Assembly (NCBI RefSeq): GCF_004210375.1
Contig: NC_134825.1
Coordinates: forward strand, 68,067,558-68,131,557
Direction: 5' to 3'
DNA from: Tachypleus tridentatus
Taxonomy: Eukaryota; Arthropoda; Merostomata; Xiphosura; Limulidae
DNA length: 64,000 nucleotides
Shown: positions 1 through 9,594 of the stretch, piece by piece
Layout of the letters: every line of letters begins with the position of its first letter
Position numbering within the stretch: the stretch's first letter is position 1
Program-made: the position numbers and the translations under genes
The notes under the pieces: model-generated
Database searches by the model: none
The model's input: the letters and a program-made list of their open reading frames with translations, nothing else
What the model was told of the DNA's origin: nothing

Positions 1-253
1 ATGCTTGCTTACAATAATAAAAGCGGTGTAGCTTAATGCGTAATTTCAAAAAACAACTGTTATATATCTGAACAGAGGAGAAAACAGTACAAAACCTTAC
101 TGCTGGAAATGTTGTCGAAGAGATGTTCTTAATATGTTTTTTTACGTGTGATCGTTTTAACGATTCTAAATTAATCCACTGAACGACAAGCGAATATTCA
201 ATATACTGTAGAACATCAAAGATAAAGAATGCGTTTTTAAAAAATATGTACGA

Positions 254-325
254 GCCATCATAACTCAGGGGTGGAGCACTGGTCTTGTAAACCAGGAGTC
301 GTGAGTTCGAATCTCACTGGTGGCT
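254..325 (+). tRNA. tRNA-Thr (anticodon TGT)
   Basis: Full cloverleaf. Acceptor GCCATCA pairs with TGGTGGC, the anticodon stem CTGGT/ACCAG closes loop CTTGTAA (anticodon TGT, codon ACA), and the T arm is GTGAG-TTCGAAT-CTCAC with a good internal B box. The D arm reads AACTC instead of AGCTC. A T-rich run (cttttatttt) lies about 25 bp downstream and can serve as the Pol III terminator. Confidence 0.88.
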
Positions 326-744
326 TGTATATCTTGAACTTGACGGATGCTTTTATTTTCATTACCTGTAATTGAACAAAATAACATAATATTATTTTAC
401 GATAAATATGGGGATACATTATTTTTCATATAATTTAAATTTTCAATAAAAGCGACATTGTTATTTAAAAAATTAAACTGCTTTTTCTATGCTCCTATTA
501 ATTTTATACAGCGTGTGGAAATCAATATTTCCAAAATTGCTTGGAAAATAACCTGTTTTTGATATATCTATTATAAAATTCTAAAATTAATATAAATCAT
601 AAGTTCGACTTTACTAAAGTTGATAAATGCTGTAGACATGGAGGGAAGATAGAATTTGTTGCTCAAAAACATAATGTAGACACTACTTCCTGCCTTGTTT
701 CTTTACTTTCTGAGAGCCCGTAGATTTGCTAATGTTATTTTTCT
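326..744. other. tRNA 3' flank, non-coding, conserved between copies
   Basis: AT-rich flank that recurs beside every complete tRNA-Thr copy. It includes the landmarks attaaactgc, ttgtggaaatcaatatt and a ccttgtttctttactttct block. No ORF, promoter or RNA gene is recognisable. Confidence 0.6.
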
Positions 745-1688
745 GGAAAGCAGTAGATTTTAAAAGTCATTTATGTTATTGGTGTTATTGTTGTTATTAT
801 TGTCTAGGAAATAGGGTTTGTATAATTCTGTGTTATTTGTTACATAATTATTTACTGTATTGAAAAAATAGGCGTTCACGTCTTGGTCGTTGTGTTTTGA
901 AAGTGTTTTGCAGTTGTTGTCTGAAGGCTTCTGGTTTTTTCTTTGTCGGTGTGCGCTAATGTGTTATTTTGTTTTAATGTTGTGTATTTTCTTGTTGTGG
1001 CTTCTTTAGTGAGTCTTTTTAGGTGCGACAGAAACTTTCTAGGGTCGGTTTTTCCATTTAGTTTGCAGCAAAAGTTGTCCATTTTTCATGTTTTAACAAT
1101 ACAATTTCTGGTCTCATTTTATTTCTCATACTGCTTATTTGTGTTTTTATTTCTTTATCTCTTGTTGCCATGAGCTGTCTTCTTAATTGTCTTCGTTGTT
1201 TTATGAGTGTTATTAGTTGTTTGTTTGATTTCCATGAGTTATTTGTAGCTATTTGCTGCTTTTACTAGGCACTCCGTGATTATTTGACTACAACTATCAG
1301 CTTCTTTGTAGTCGAATTTGTCTTCTTTAAAGGTTATATCTTCATGGGGGTGAGATCGAAAGTTCCATATTGGTACCATATCTACCATATTGGTAGAAGA
1401 TCACTGTCAACATCTTTTCCCACGTTCAAATTTAATAACTTTGGTCTGATATTTAAGGAGGTGTCTAAGGTATCAGTTGTATTTGTAGCATACGTGGTAT
1501 GCGTAGGTTCACTGTCGTTTATTAGGGCGATGGTATTTCATCAATGAATTGCAATAGGTGTCATCCATTTGTATTTGTGGATTTATGTCAAAGTTTTTAT
1601 GTTTACTATTTAGATCGCATATTACAATTGTATTTTGGTTGTGGGAAAGATGTTGTGGAATAGATTTATGTCAATACATTTGGTTGGT
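745..1688 (-). pseudogene. Jockey-like LINE, endonuclease C-terminus and linker (antisense)
   Basis: The minus strand encodes the end of an apurinic/apyrimidinic-type endonuclease (TPTH-like, DLDP/LPIW-like blocks) followed by the lysine-rich linker towards the RT (blocks EIKTQISSMRNKM and RKFRSHLKRLTKEATTRKY). The frame is broken several times. Only 1167-1688 belongs to the tandem unit; 745-1166 is present only at this outer edge and in the mirrored copy at 38560-39530. Confidence 0.7.
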
Positions 1689-1885
1689 GATATATCTACT
1701 ATAAAATTCTTAAATTAATATAAATCCCTAGTTTGACATAACTAAAATTGATAAACGCTGTGTATATGGAGTGAAAATAGAAATTTTTTGTTCGAAAACA
1801 TCATGTAGACACCACTTCCAGCCTTGTTTCTTTACTTTCTTAGAACCTCTAGTTTTTGGTTGGAAAATATAATATTAACATTTGG
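1689..1885 (+). repeat. tRNA 3'-flank fragment without a tRNA
   Basis: About 200 bp homologous to the DNA downstream of the tRNA-Thr genes (compare 550-720) but fused on the left to Jockey and on the right, at tttggattcaac, to a Jockey RT fragment. The tRNA itself is absent. Confidence 0.7.
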
Positions 1886-2312
1886 ATTCAACAATAATAA
1901 TCAGATTTAACAACAAAAGTGTAAGGCGAAGAACAAACTATCCTAAGAGCCTAACTGGTAAAAACAATGGAGTAACAGCTGAAACCATCCTCAAAATATA
2001 CAAAACGTATATAACTGTAATAGACTATGCAGCTCCAGCGTGGATTAACGTTAGCAAAGAACAATTCTAAACCAAACAAGAGTCATTATAAAATATACTA
2101 CTTTCGACAGCATGCAGAGTGCCCAAAAACCATTTCTTCAAAGTTTATGCATAAATATTCAAACCCACAAACAATAGTAGATAGACCCCTACATACAACA
2201 ATAAAATATTTCGACAAAATGTGGAGAAAAAATGAACTATTATGCGAACTCGATAGGTATTGCATATAGATAGTCCTGAACACCTCTCCGCGATTAATAT
2301 ACAAATTATACA
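1886..2312 (+). pseudogene. Jockey-like LINE, RT thumb/C-terminus
   Basis: Encodes the block RRRTNYPKSLTGKNNGVTAE and then YAAPAWINVSKEQF, typical of the RT C-terminus of Jockey/I-group LINEs, followed in other frames by RPLHTTIKYFDKMWRKNELL. It lacks fingers and palm and cannot make a polymerase. It stops about 190 bp before the tRNA-Thr gene. Confidence 0.7.
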
Positions 2313-2501
2313 CCTGAACAGAGGAGGAAACAGCACAATACCTTACCGTTGAAAATGATGTCGAAGAGATGTTCTTAATATTATATTTTTTACGTGTGAT
2401 TGTTTTAACAAAGCTATATTAATATTTTGAACGATAAGTTGATATTAAACATACTGTATAGTTTCTTAACGAAATTATACGTTTTTCAAATAAAGCAACA
2501 A

Positions 2502-2573
2502 GCCATCATAGCTCAGAGGTAGAGCACTGGTTTCGTAAACCAGGGGTCGTGAGTTCGAACCTCACTGATGGCT
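2502..2573 (+). tRNA. tRNA-Thr (anticodon CGT), unit 1 position I
   Basis: Complete 72-nt cloverleaf. Acceptor GCCATCA/TGATGGC is fully Watson-Crick, the D arm is AGCTCAGAGGTAGAGCA, the anticodon loop TTCGTAA gives CGT (codon ACG), and the T arm is a perfect GTGAG-TTCGAAC-CTCAC. A and B boxes are intact. The first run of four T lies over 100 bp downstream, unlike in the TGT copies. Confidence 0.9.
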
Positions 2574-3009
2574 TGCACACCTTCAACTTGATGAATGCTT
2601 ATACTTCTATCATATCCAGTTGGACAAATTCATATGAAATTACTTTAACATAAAGATGGCGATACATCATTCTTCACGTATTTTAAATTTTCATTAAAAT
2701 AGACATCTCTGATTAAAAAAATTAAACTGCGTTTGCCATGCTTCTATTAATGTTACACAGCTTGTGGAAATCAATATTTTCGAAACTGCTTTTAGAATAA
2801 GCCTGCTTTTGACATATGTGTTACCAAAATCTTATATTAATATAAATCCCGAGTTTGACTTTACTAAACTTGACAAATACCTAAGACATGGAGTAAAAAT
2901 AGAAATTTCTGGTTCGAAAACATGATGTAGACACCACTTCCAGCCCTGTTTCTTTACTTTCTTAGAGCACCTAGTTTTAGGCTGGAAAATACAATATTTG
3001 CATTTGGAT
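2574..3009. other. tRNA-Thr 3' flank
   Basis: Conserved AT-rich downstream flank shared by all tRNA-Thr copies. No coding potential or known RNA seen. Confidence 0.55.
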
Positions 3010-3494
3010 TCACCGTTTTTCTTCTTTTCATTATTTATTTATTTTTTAATAATTTTATGTTAATTATCGCTCTCAGATCGGAATGTCTATAAAGATAATT
3101 CATATTCTGAGGCATAATAGAACCGACTTCTTTTCTTGCCGAAAACTTTTATTCCGGTTACGCGTGGATAAAAGAACAGAACAAACTCTACGAACAGAGA
3201 CCAAAGACTCCCTGAAAAGGTCACCTGTTCTTACCACTCGTACAACTGTACACTAATGTGTTGTTTACCAGCCAATCATTAGAAACTAAAATGTCACATA
3301 AAGGACACTTAGCGTTGCAATTTGTACTGTTGTGACATCAGTAAAAAATGTGCTCATGCAATGAATCACTGAAATGATTATGTACTCTGAAGGCTATAAC
3401 ACCTTGAGACATATAAATTTGAAAAGCAATAAATAAAAAACAATTTGCTACTGTTAATTTTTGTTTTATTTCGTTTTGAAGAAGAACACTTTCA
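3010..3494 (+). promoter_or_regulatory. Block X: conserved non-coding, promoter-like
   Basis: A block of about 480 bp found in 13 places here, always between a tRNA flank and a SINE. It has a CCAAT box (3272), a CRE-like TGACATCA (3333-3340) and a TATA-like ATATAAATTT (3411-3420) in fixed order and spacing. No ORF follows that would explain a promoter. The promoter reading is inference from motifs only; it could be the relic of a lost gene or of an unknown repeat. Confidence 0.35.
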
Positions 3495-3750
3495 GAGGCG
3501 TGGTCAGGTGGTTAATGCTCTCGAATCGTAATGTGAGGATTCGTGTTCAAACATGCTCGCTCTTTCGATGGAAGGGCTGTTACAATGTGATAGGTTAATT
3601 CCACTATTCATTGGTAAAAGAGTAGCCCAAGAGTTGGCGGTGGTTGGTAAAGACTATTTGCCTTTCATCTAGTCTTTCACTGCTAAATTAATGTCGGCTA
3701 GCGCAGGTATCCGTATGTGGCTTTGCGCGAAATTCAAAACAAACAAACAA
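3495..3750 (+). repeat. SINE family A (tRNA-derived head, conserved core)
   Basis: Head gaggcgtggtcaggtgg with a degraded tRNA-like anticodon and T arm, core containing agagtagcccaagagttgg and ctgctaaatta, tail gcgaaattcaaaacaaacaa. Lies just upstream of the Jockey 5' end. Confidence 0.8.
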
Positions 3751-4242
3751 TTCTAAACAATGAGATCAGGAGACCTTCAGTGAGAATAAGCAAGAAGAAT
3801 GGAGAAAAGCTCCTGAACATACAGGAAAAAAAAACTTTTAACTTTCCTTCTGAGTGAGATATCTACACTTATGTGGGCGAAAGAGCACTAAGAAATACTC
3901 ATATAAGTTAGAGAAACTGTTAAACGCGACGAAGCCTAAGACTTCACCTGGACGACGAAAGTGCGGGTCGTCTAACCTGGAGCGATGGCGACAAACGCTT
4001 AGAACAAAAGAACATGACGTCTAAAAAACCAAGACGCACGCCCTTCCAGTGGCCTGAAAAACAAGCTAAGTAAATCTAGTTCATTAGGTGGCCAGAAATC
4101 AGATGTAATTTCAAATGCAGTTAATAATACCCCATTCATGGTCATATGTAATGTGGCCAAAACACAATTATCATCTTTTGATGATGATAAAGATATTAAT
4201 ATAAGGAGAAAACGAAAAACAAGAAGAAAAATAGTCACGTTA
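3751..4242 (+). pseudogene. Jockey-like LINE 5' UTR and start of ORF1
   Basis: The 5' UTR holds the conserved gagtgagatatctacactt and ggagcgatggcgacaa blocks. ORF1 begins at ATG 4014; homologous copies read MTSKNQDARPSSGLKN and on to a basic RRKRKTRRK stretch. The reading frame is shifted here by an extra A in a homopolymer. ORF1 ends abruptly at the Tc1 insertion. Confidence 0.6.
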
Positions 4243-4625
4243 CGACAGAAAGTGTTCGTACACCTGCGTCCCGAGTAGTCTTTTGCTCATAACTTAAAAA
4301 GTATTACGATTAGGCTAATAGATGTGTGGTGTATTATAAACATTATACTAACACACGTTTACATAAACTTGTATGTAAATTAAACGACAAATAAATTGTT
4401 TATAAAGAAATAACCAAAAATAGGAAGAGCAGAAAGTGATCGTACAGTTCAGAACGTGTCAAAAAACTGATGTTCCCGTAAAAATTTTGTTTTTTTTTTT
4501 GGCGAGTAAATTACATTATACCATTCCAGAACTAGACACTGGGTTCATAATTATTGGAATTTAGCCAGCAAAAAATTTACTTCCGGCAATTTAGCGCCAT
4601 CTCCGTCATTATCTGCTTGGTCATC

Positions 4626-5776
4626 ATGACGAACAGGAAACAACTGTCCAATGATTTAAAAGAACCGAATTATTGTAAAATACAAGTCTCGTGTGTCTCT
4701 TTCCGGTATTGCTACACAAATTAATGTGCCGAAATTTACTGTTCAAAGCATAATTGCCAAGTTTAAGCTTATAGAATCAACCGCTAACCTTCCTCGTTCC
4801 AGACGCCCCACCAAAATTCGAGAGAGAACCAAGTGGAAGGTTTTCAGAAGTTTAGTAGGAATTCTCGTTTAACACGTAATGACACACAGAAACTGGTAAG
4901 GGAAACTGGAGTGAAGTAAGCACCTTTACAGTTACGAACATGTTACGTTCTTCTGGGTTCAAAGCATGCCTGCCCCCCAGTGGCTTAGCGGTACGTCTGC
5001 GGATTTACAACGCTAAAAACCGGGTTTCGATACTCGTGGTGGGCAGAGCACGGATAGCCCAGTGTGTAGCTCTGTGCTTATTTTAAAACAGCAACAACAA
5101 CATCAAAGCATGCCGTCCTCGTAGAACTCCATATTTAAAGCCTGTTCATTTAGAAACACGATTGAGGTATGCAAGAAAACATGTAGTTAAACAATTTACC
5201 TATTGGAAGAATATTCTTTGGTCAGACGAGACTAAAATCGAGCTCTTCGGCCACAGCGATGTTCGCTATATTTTCCGTAAGAAGGGGGAACGAAATCTTC
5301 CAAGGAACACCGTCCATACAGTTAAATACGGAAGTGGCTCGATCATGCTATGGGGTTCCTTCAGCTCTTCTGGTGTAGGCAGCCTTCACCACGTCAACGG
5401 AATCATGAAAATAGAAGAGTACGTTGATATATTAGGCACTTATATCGAGAATGATGGTTGTAACTTGCGGCATAAGCGTCGTTCGATCTTCCAGCACGAC
5501 AATGACCCTAGGCACACATCGAAATATGTGCAAACCTGGTTGCAGAGGAACCATATAAGCGTTCTGGAGTGGCCATCACAGTCACACGATCTCAAACCAA
5601 TTGAAAACGTTTGGCATAAGTCGAAGACCAGGGTTTATCAGCGTCATCGGAAAAACTTGGAAGAGTTGGAGGCCTTCTGTAAAGAAGAATGGAAAAAAAA
5701 TACCAGTACTGTCAAACGATCATGGAGGGCTATGAGGAGAGATTGCGCCAAGTATTGTTACACAACTGACCATTAA
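4626..5776 (+). pseudogene. Tc1-family transposase (DD34E), disrupted
   Basis: The gene starts at ATG 4626 (MTNRKQLSNDLK). A frameshift follows within about 12 codons; the next frame continues the paired helix-turn-helix DNA-binding region (VSLSGIATQINVPKFTVQ, LPRSRRPTK). A SINE interrupts the gene at 4971. The catalytic domain is open from 5162 to 5776 with all three acidic residues: WSDETKIELF, HDNDPRHTSK and, 34 residues on, DLKPIENVW. The cut-and-paste catalytic core therefore looks intact, but the N-terminal half is not readable, so this copy is non-autonomous. Identical over the catalytic ORF to unit 2. Confidence 0.9.
4971..5102 (+). repeat. SINE family B inside Tc1 transposase
   Basis: tRNA-derived SINE of about 130 bp (gccccccagtggcttagcgg at the 5' end, caacaacaac tail) flanked by a perfect 12-bp target duplication tcaaagcatgcc (4959-4970 and 5103-5114). 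It splits the transposase between DNA-binding and catalytic domains. Confidence 0.92.
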
Positions 5777-5989
5777 AGTGGACGCACGAACACTTTCTGC
5801 TTCTCCTATGTTTGGTTATTTGTTTATAAACAGTTTATTTGTCGTTCAATTTACATAAATATGTATGTAAAAGTGTGTTAGAATAATATTTATAATATAC
5901 TCTACTTTCATTATCCTAATCTTGATACTTTTTAAGTTGTGACGAAGAAAACTACTCACGACGCAGGCGTACGAACACTTTCTGTCCTA

Positions 5990-8160
5990 ACTGTGGTACC
6001 AAAATTTTGAAGTAGAGCAATTGAAAACACCAGCAATTGTAGTTATACAATGCTAAAATTGCCAAAGATATGGTCACGTATCAGCGGCACGTTTGAAAAC
6101 ACCGAGGTGACGTGGACATGGCGGTAAGCACCATATATTTGTCTGTAAAAAATAGTAAGAAAAACCTAATTGTTGCAACTGCATAAAACACACACAGCAA
6201 ACTACAAAGTTTGCGACAAGTACAAAAAAAATAAAGCAACATATCTATGAAATAAAAACAACAAGACCAATTCCAAACGATATAACTAACACAACTGCAT
6301 AAGAAACACACGCTGCTACAACAACAGATACAGTGACAAATGCAGAAAAGCTGAAGGAAAACATCACACAACAAAATCACACACAAGAGAAGAACAAAAC
6401 CAAACCAAAATAGTGAAAAATACACAAGAACTTAACAAACACACAGACACAACAAACCCTCAAGAACACCTAGACCTACGCATACTACGCAAGCTATAAA
6501 TACAAAAGATATCTTAGACATCTGCCTCACACTCTTTAATATTAGACAAAAGTTATTAAATTTTAATGTGGAAAAAAGATGTTGACAGTGATCTTCTTCC
6601 AATGTGGTGTACCTTCGATTTCGATCTCCATAAAGATATAACCTTTAAACAAGACCAATTAATTGCAATTAAGCTAATTGACAAAAATATCAGAAAGAAT
6701 TAGACAACATATTACCAGAAAATGTTGAGCATACAGCCAACAACAAAGTAAAAGTTGATAGTTATAGTCAAATAATCACACAGTACCTACCAAAATCAGC
6801 ATCGGATACTGTACCATAGGAACAACATAAAACTATAAATAACGCATGGAAATCGAACAAACAACTAATAACACAATAAAGAAAAGACAATTAAGAAGAC
6901 AGTTCAATGGAACAAGAGACAAAGAAATAAAAACACAAGTAAGCAGTATGAGAAATAAAATGAGACCAGAAATTATATTGTTAAACGAAGAAAAATCGGA
7001 TAACATTTGCTTCCAACTAAACGAAAAAAAAAACAAATCGATCCTAGAAAGTTTCGGTCGCACCTATAAAGACTCACCAAAGAAGCCACAACAAGAAAAT
7101 ACCCAACACTAGAATAAAATAACACATTAGCGCACACAAACAAAGAAAAAGCAGAAGCCTCCAGACAACAACTACAAAACACTTTCAAAACAAAACGACC
7201 CAGACGTGAACACCTATTTTTACAATAGAGCAAACAGTCATGTAACAAATAACACAGAATTATCCAAACCATATTTCCCAATCAATATTAACAACGATAA
7301 CACCACAACATAAATGACTATAATAATCTACTCCTTCTTAAAAAATTTACATTAACATAACTCAAACAAGCAATTAAGAATTCAAGAAACAAATCACCAG
7401 AAAAGGACGGCATACAAGAAATTCTCTTCAAGAAAGGCACTTTGAAAGTATTTGATCATCTATTAGAAATTTTTCATTTATCGTTCTACCCTTGCTACAT
7501 CTCAGTTTCTTGGAAGCAAGCTAATACATTAATGTTTCATAAAGAAGGTATGCTAGCCAATAAACCAAACAGTTATCGACCAATCAGCCTGACCAGCTGT
7601 GTATGAAAAATTCTTGAACGAATAATCAGTAATAGACTCTACACATTTTTGGAAATAACGTCAAAATTACTCGAGAGACAAAACGGATTAAGAAAACTTA
7701 GACAAAAGGCATATCACTTAGTAAGGTTAACTGAAACAATAATAATCAGATTTAACAACAAAAGTATAAGGCGAAGAACAAACTATCCTAGGAGCCTAAC
7801 TGGTAAAAACAATGGAGTAACAGCTGAAACCATCCTCAAAATATACAAAACGTATATAACTGTAATATACTATGCAGCTCCAGCGTGGATTAACGTTAGC
7901 AAAGAACAATTCTAAACCAAACAAGAGTCATTATAAAATATACTACTTTCGACAGCATGTAGAGTACCCAAAAAACCACTTCTTCAAAGTTTATGCATAA
8001 ATATTCAAACCCACAAACAATAGTAGATAGACCCCTACATACTACAATAAAATATTTCGATAAAATGTGGAGAAAAAATGAACTATTATGCGAACTCGAT
8101 ATGTATTGCATATAGATAGTCCTGAACACCTCTCCGCGATTAATATACAAATTATACACC
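5990..8160 (+). pseudogene. Jockey-like LINE: ORF1 zinc knuckles, endonuclease end, linker, RT
   Basis: The zinc-knuckle end of ORF1 lies at 5990-6480 (frames with CQRFGHVSA-like and THTANYKVC-like blocks). It is joined by deletion to the endonuclease C-terminus (6480-6700), then the basic linker (6846-7110), then RT fingers (NSYRPISLTSC, ERIISNRLYTFLEIT, KAYHLVRLTE; 7300-7740) and RT thumb/C-terminus (7760-7915 and beyond). The palm with motifs A to C is absent: RFNNK passes directly into RRRTNY. Many frameshifts and stops. A dead, internally deleted LINE. Confidence 0.8.
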
Positions 8161-8347
8161 TGAACAGAGGAGGAAACAGCACAATACCTTACCGTTGAAA
8201 ATGCTGTCGAAGATATGTTCTTAATATTATATTTTTTACGTGTGATTGTTTTAACAATGCTATATTAATATTTTGAACGATAAGTTGATATTGAACATAC
8301 TGTATAGTTTCTTAACGAAATTATACGTTTTTCAAATAAAGCAACAA

Positions 8348-8419
8348 GCCATCATAGCTCAGAGGTAGAGCACTGGTTTCGTAAACCAGGGGTCGTGAGT
8401 TCGAACCTCACTGGTGGCT
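8348..8419 (+). tRNA. tRNA-Thr (anticodon CGT), unit 1 position II
   Basis: Complete 72-nt cloverleaf, identical to the position I gene except acceptor 3' strand TGGTGGC (one G-U pair). Anticodon loop TTCGTAA. A and B boxes intact, no T4 terminator within about 90 bp. Confidence 0.9.
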
Positions 8420-8869
8420 TGCACACCTTTAACTTGATGAATGCTTATACTTCTATCATATCCAGTTGAACAAATTCATATAAATTTACTTTAGGATAAA
8501 GATTGCGATACATCATTCTTTACGTATTTTAAATTTTCATTAAGATATACATCTTTGTTTAAAAAATTAAACTGCGTTTTCCATGCTTGTATTAATGTTA
8601 CACAGCTTGTGGAAATCAATATTTTCGAAACTGCTTTTAGAATAAGCATGTTTTTTTGACATATGTGTTACCAAAATCTTATATTAATATAAATCCCGAG
8701 TTTGACTTTACTAAACTTGACAAATACCTAAGACATGGAGTAAAAATAGAAATTTCTGGTTCGAAAACGTGATGTAGACACCACTTCCAGCCTTGTTTCT
8801 TTACTTTCTTAGAGCACCTAGTTTTAGGCTGAAAAATACAATATTTGCATTTGGATTCACCGTTTTTCT

Positions 8870-9323
8870 TATTTTCATTATTTATTTAATTTTTGATAAT
8901 TTTATGTTAATTATCGCTCTCAGATCAGAATGTCTATAAAGATAATTCATATTCTGAGGCATATTAGAACCGACTTCTTTTCTTGCCGAAAACTTTTATT
9001 CCGGTTACGCTCGGGTAAGATAACAGGACAAACTCTACGAACAGAGACCAAAGACTGCCTGAATGGGTCACCTGTTCTTACTAATGTGTAGTCTACCAGC
9101 CAATCATTAGAAACTAAAATATCAGATAAAGAACACTTACCGTTGCAATTTGTACTGTTGTGACATCAGTAAAAAGTTGCTCATGCCATGAATCATTAAC
9201 ATAATTATGTACTCTGAAGGCTATAAGTTAACCTTGAGACATATAAATTTGAAAAGCAATAAATAAAAACAATTTGCTGCTGTTCATTTTTGTTTTATTT
9301 AGTCTTGAAGCAGAAAACTTTCA
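8870..9323 (+). promoter_or_regulatory. Block X copy (promoter-like, non-coding)
   Basis: Second version of block X in the unit, with CCAAT (in ccagccaatcatt), TGACATCA and atataaattt in the same order. Diverged from the position I version, mostly by short indels. Function unknown. Confidence 0.35.
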
Positions 9324-9594
9324 GAGGCGTGGTCAGGTGGTTAATACTCTCGGATCGTAATGTGAGGTTTCGTGCTCGAATCTCTGTGATATCAAACATG
9401 CTTTCTCTTTGAACAGTGGGGCTGTTATAATGTGATAGGTCTATCCCACTACTCATTGGTAAAATAGTAGCCCAAAAGTTGGCGGTGGGTGGTAAAGACT
9501 AGTTGCCTTTCATCTGGTCTTTCACTCCTAAATTAATGTCGGCTAGCGCAAGTAGCTCTCGTGTGGCTTTGCGCAAAATTCACAACAAGCAAAC
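9324..9594 (+). repeat. SINE family A
   Basis: Same family and same relative position as 3495-3750, with tail gcgcaaaattcacaacaagc. Confidence 0.8.

Larger units (their letters stand above)
1..1885 (+). repeat. Left edge segment, reverse complement of about 38345-40233
   Basis: The first bases of the window (atgcttgcttac) are the reverse complement of the sequence ending at 40233, and the match continues through the tRNA-Thr(TGT) gene, its flanks, the antisense Jockey piece and the tRNA-flank fragment. The window thus opens inside one arm of a large inverted repeat. Confidence 0.85.
4243..5987 (+). mobile_element. Tc1-like DNA transposon, complete, long IR/DR-type termini
   Basis: Bounded by TA (4241-4242 and 5988-5989). 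The inverted terminal repeats are about 210 bp (4243-4448 and 5776-5987). Each carries the motif agaaagtg(t/a)tcgtac at both its outer and inner end, the IR/DR layout known from Sleeping Beauty-type elements. Inside are a transposase gene with disabling frameshifts and a nested SINE. Total 1745 bp, about 1.6 kb without the SINE, normal for Tc1. Confidence 0.92.

Noticed and set aside
1284-1547. ORF with KVPYWYHIYHIGRRS, repeated in each unit
   Set aside because: It is the reverse strand of the Jockey endonuclease C-terminus. The repetition comes from unit copying, not from coding selection.
1689-1885. Terminal repeats of an LTR-type element formed by the recurring tRNA flanks
   Set aside because: The repeated flanks do not bound a single element, have no target duplication or LTR end motifs, and no gag-protease-integrase coding sequence is present.
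3495-3540. SINE A heads as further functional tRNA genes
   Set aside because: They have tRNA-like blocks but no closing acceptor stem, and they continue into the SINE core.
6081-6425. Cysteine- and phenylalanine-rich minus-strand ORFs resembling membrane or secreted proteins (also 15793-16169, 25474-25879)
   Set aside because: They are antisense shadows of the A- and CA-rich Jockey ORF1 tail, which the plus strand explains through zinc-knuckle blocks.
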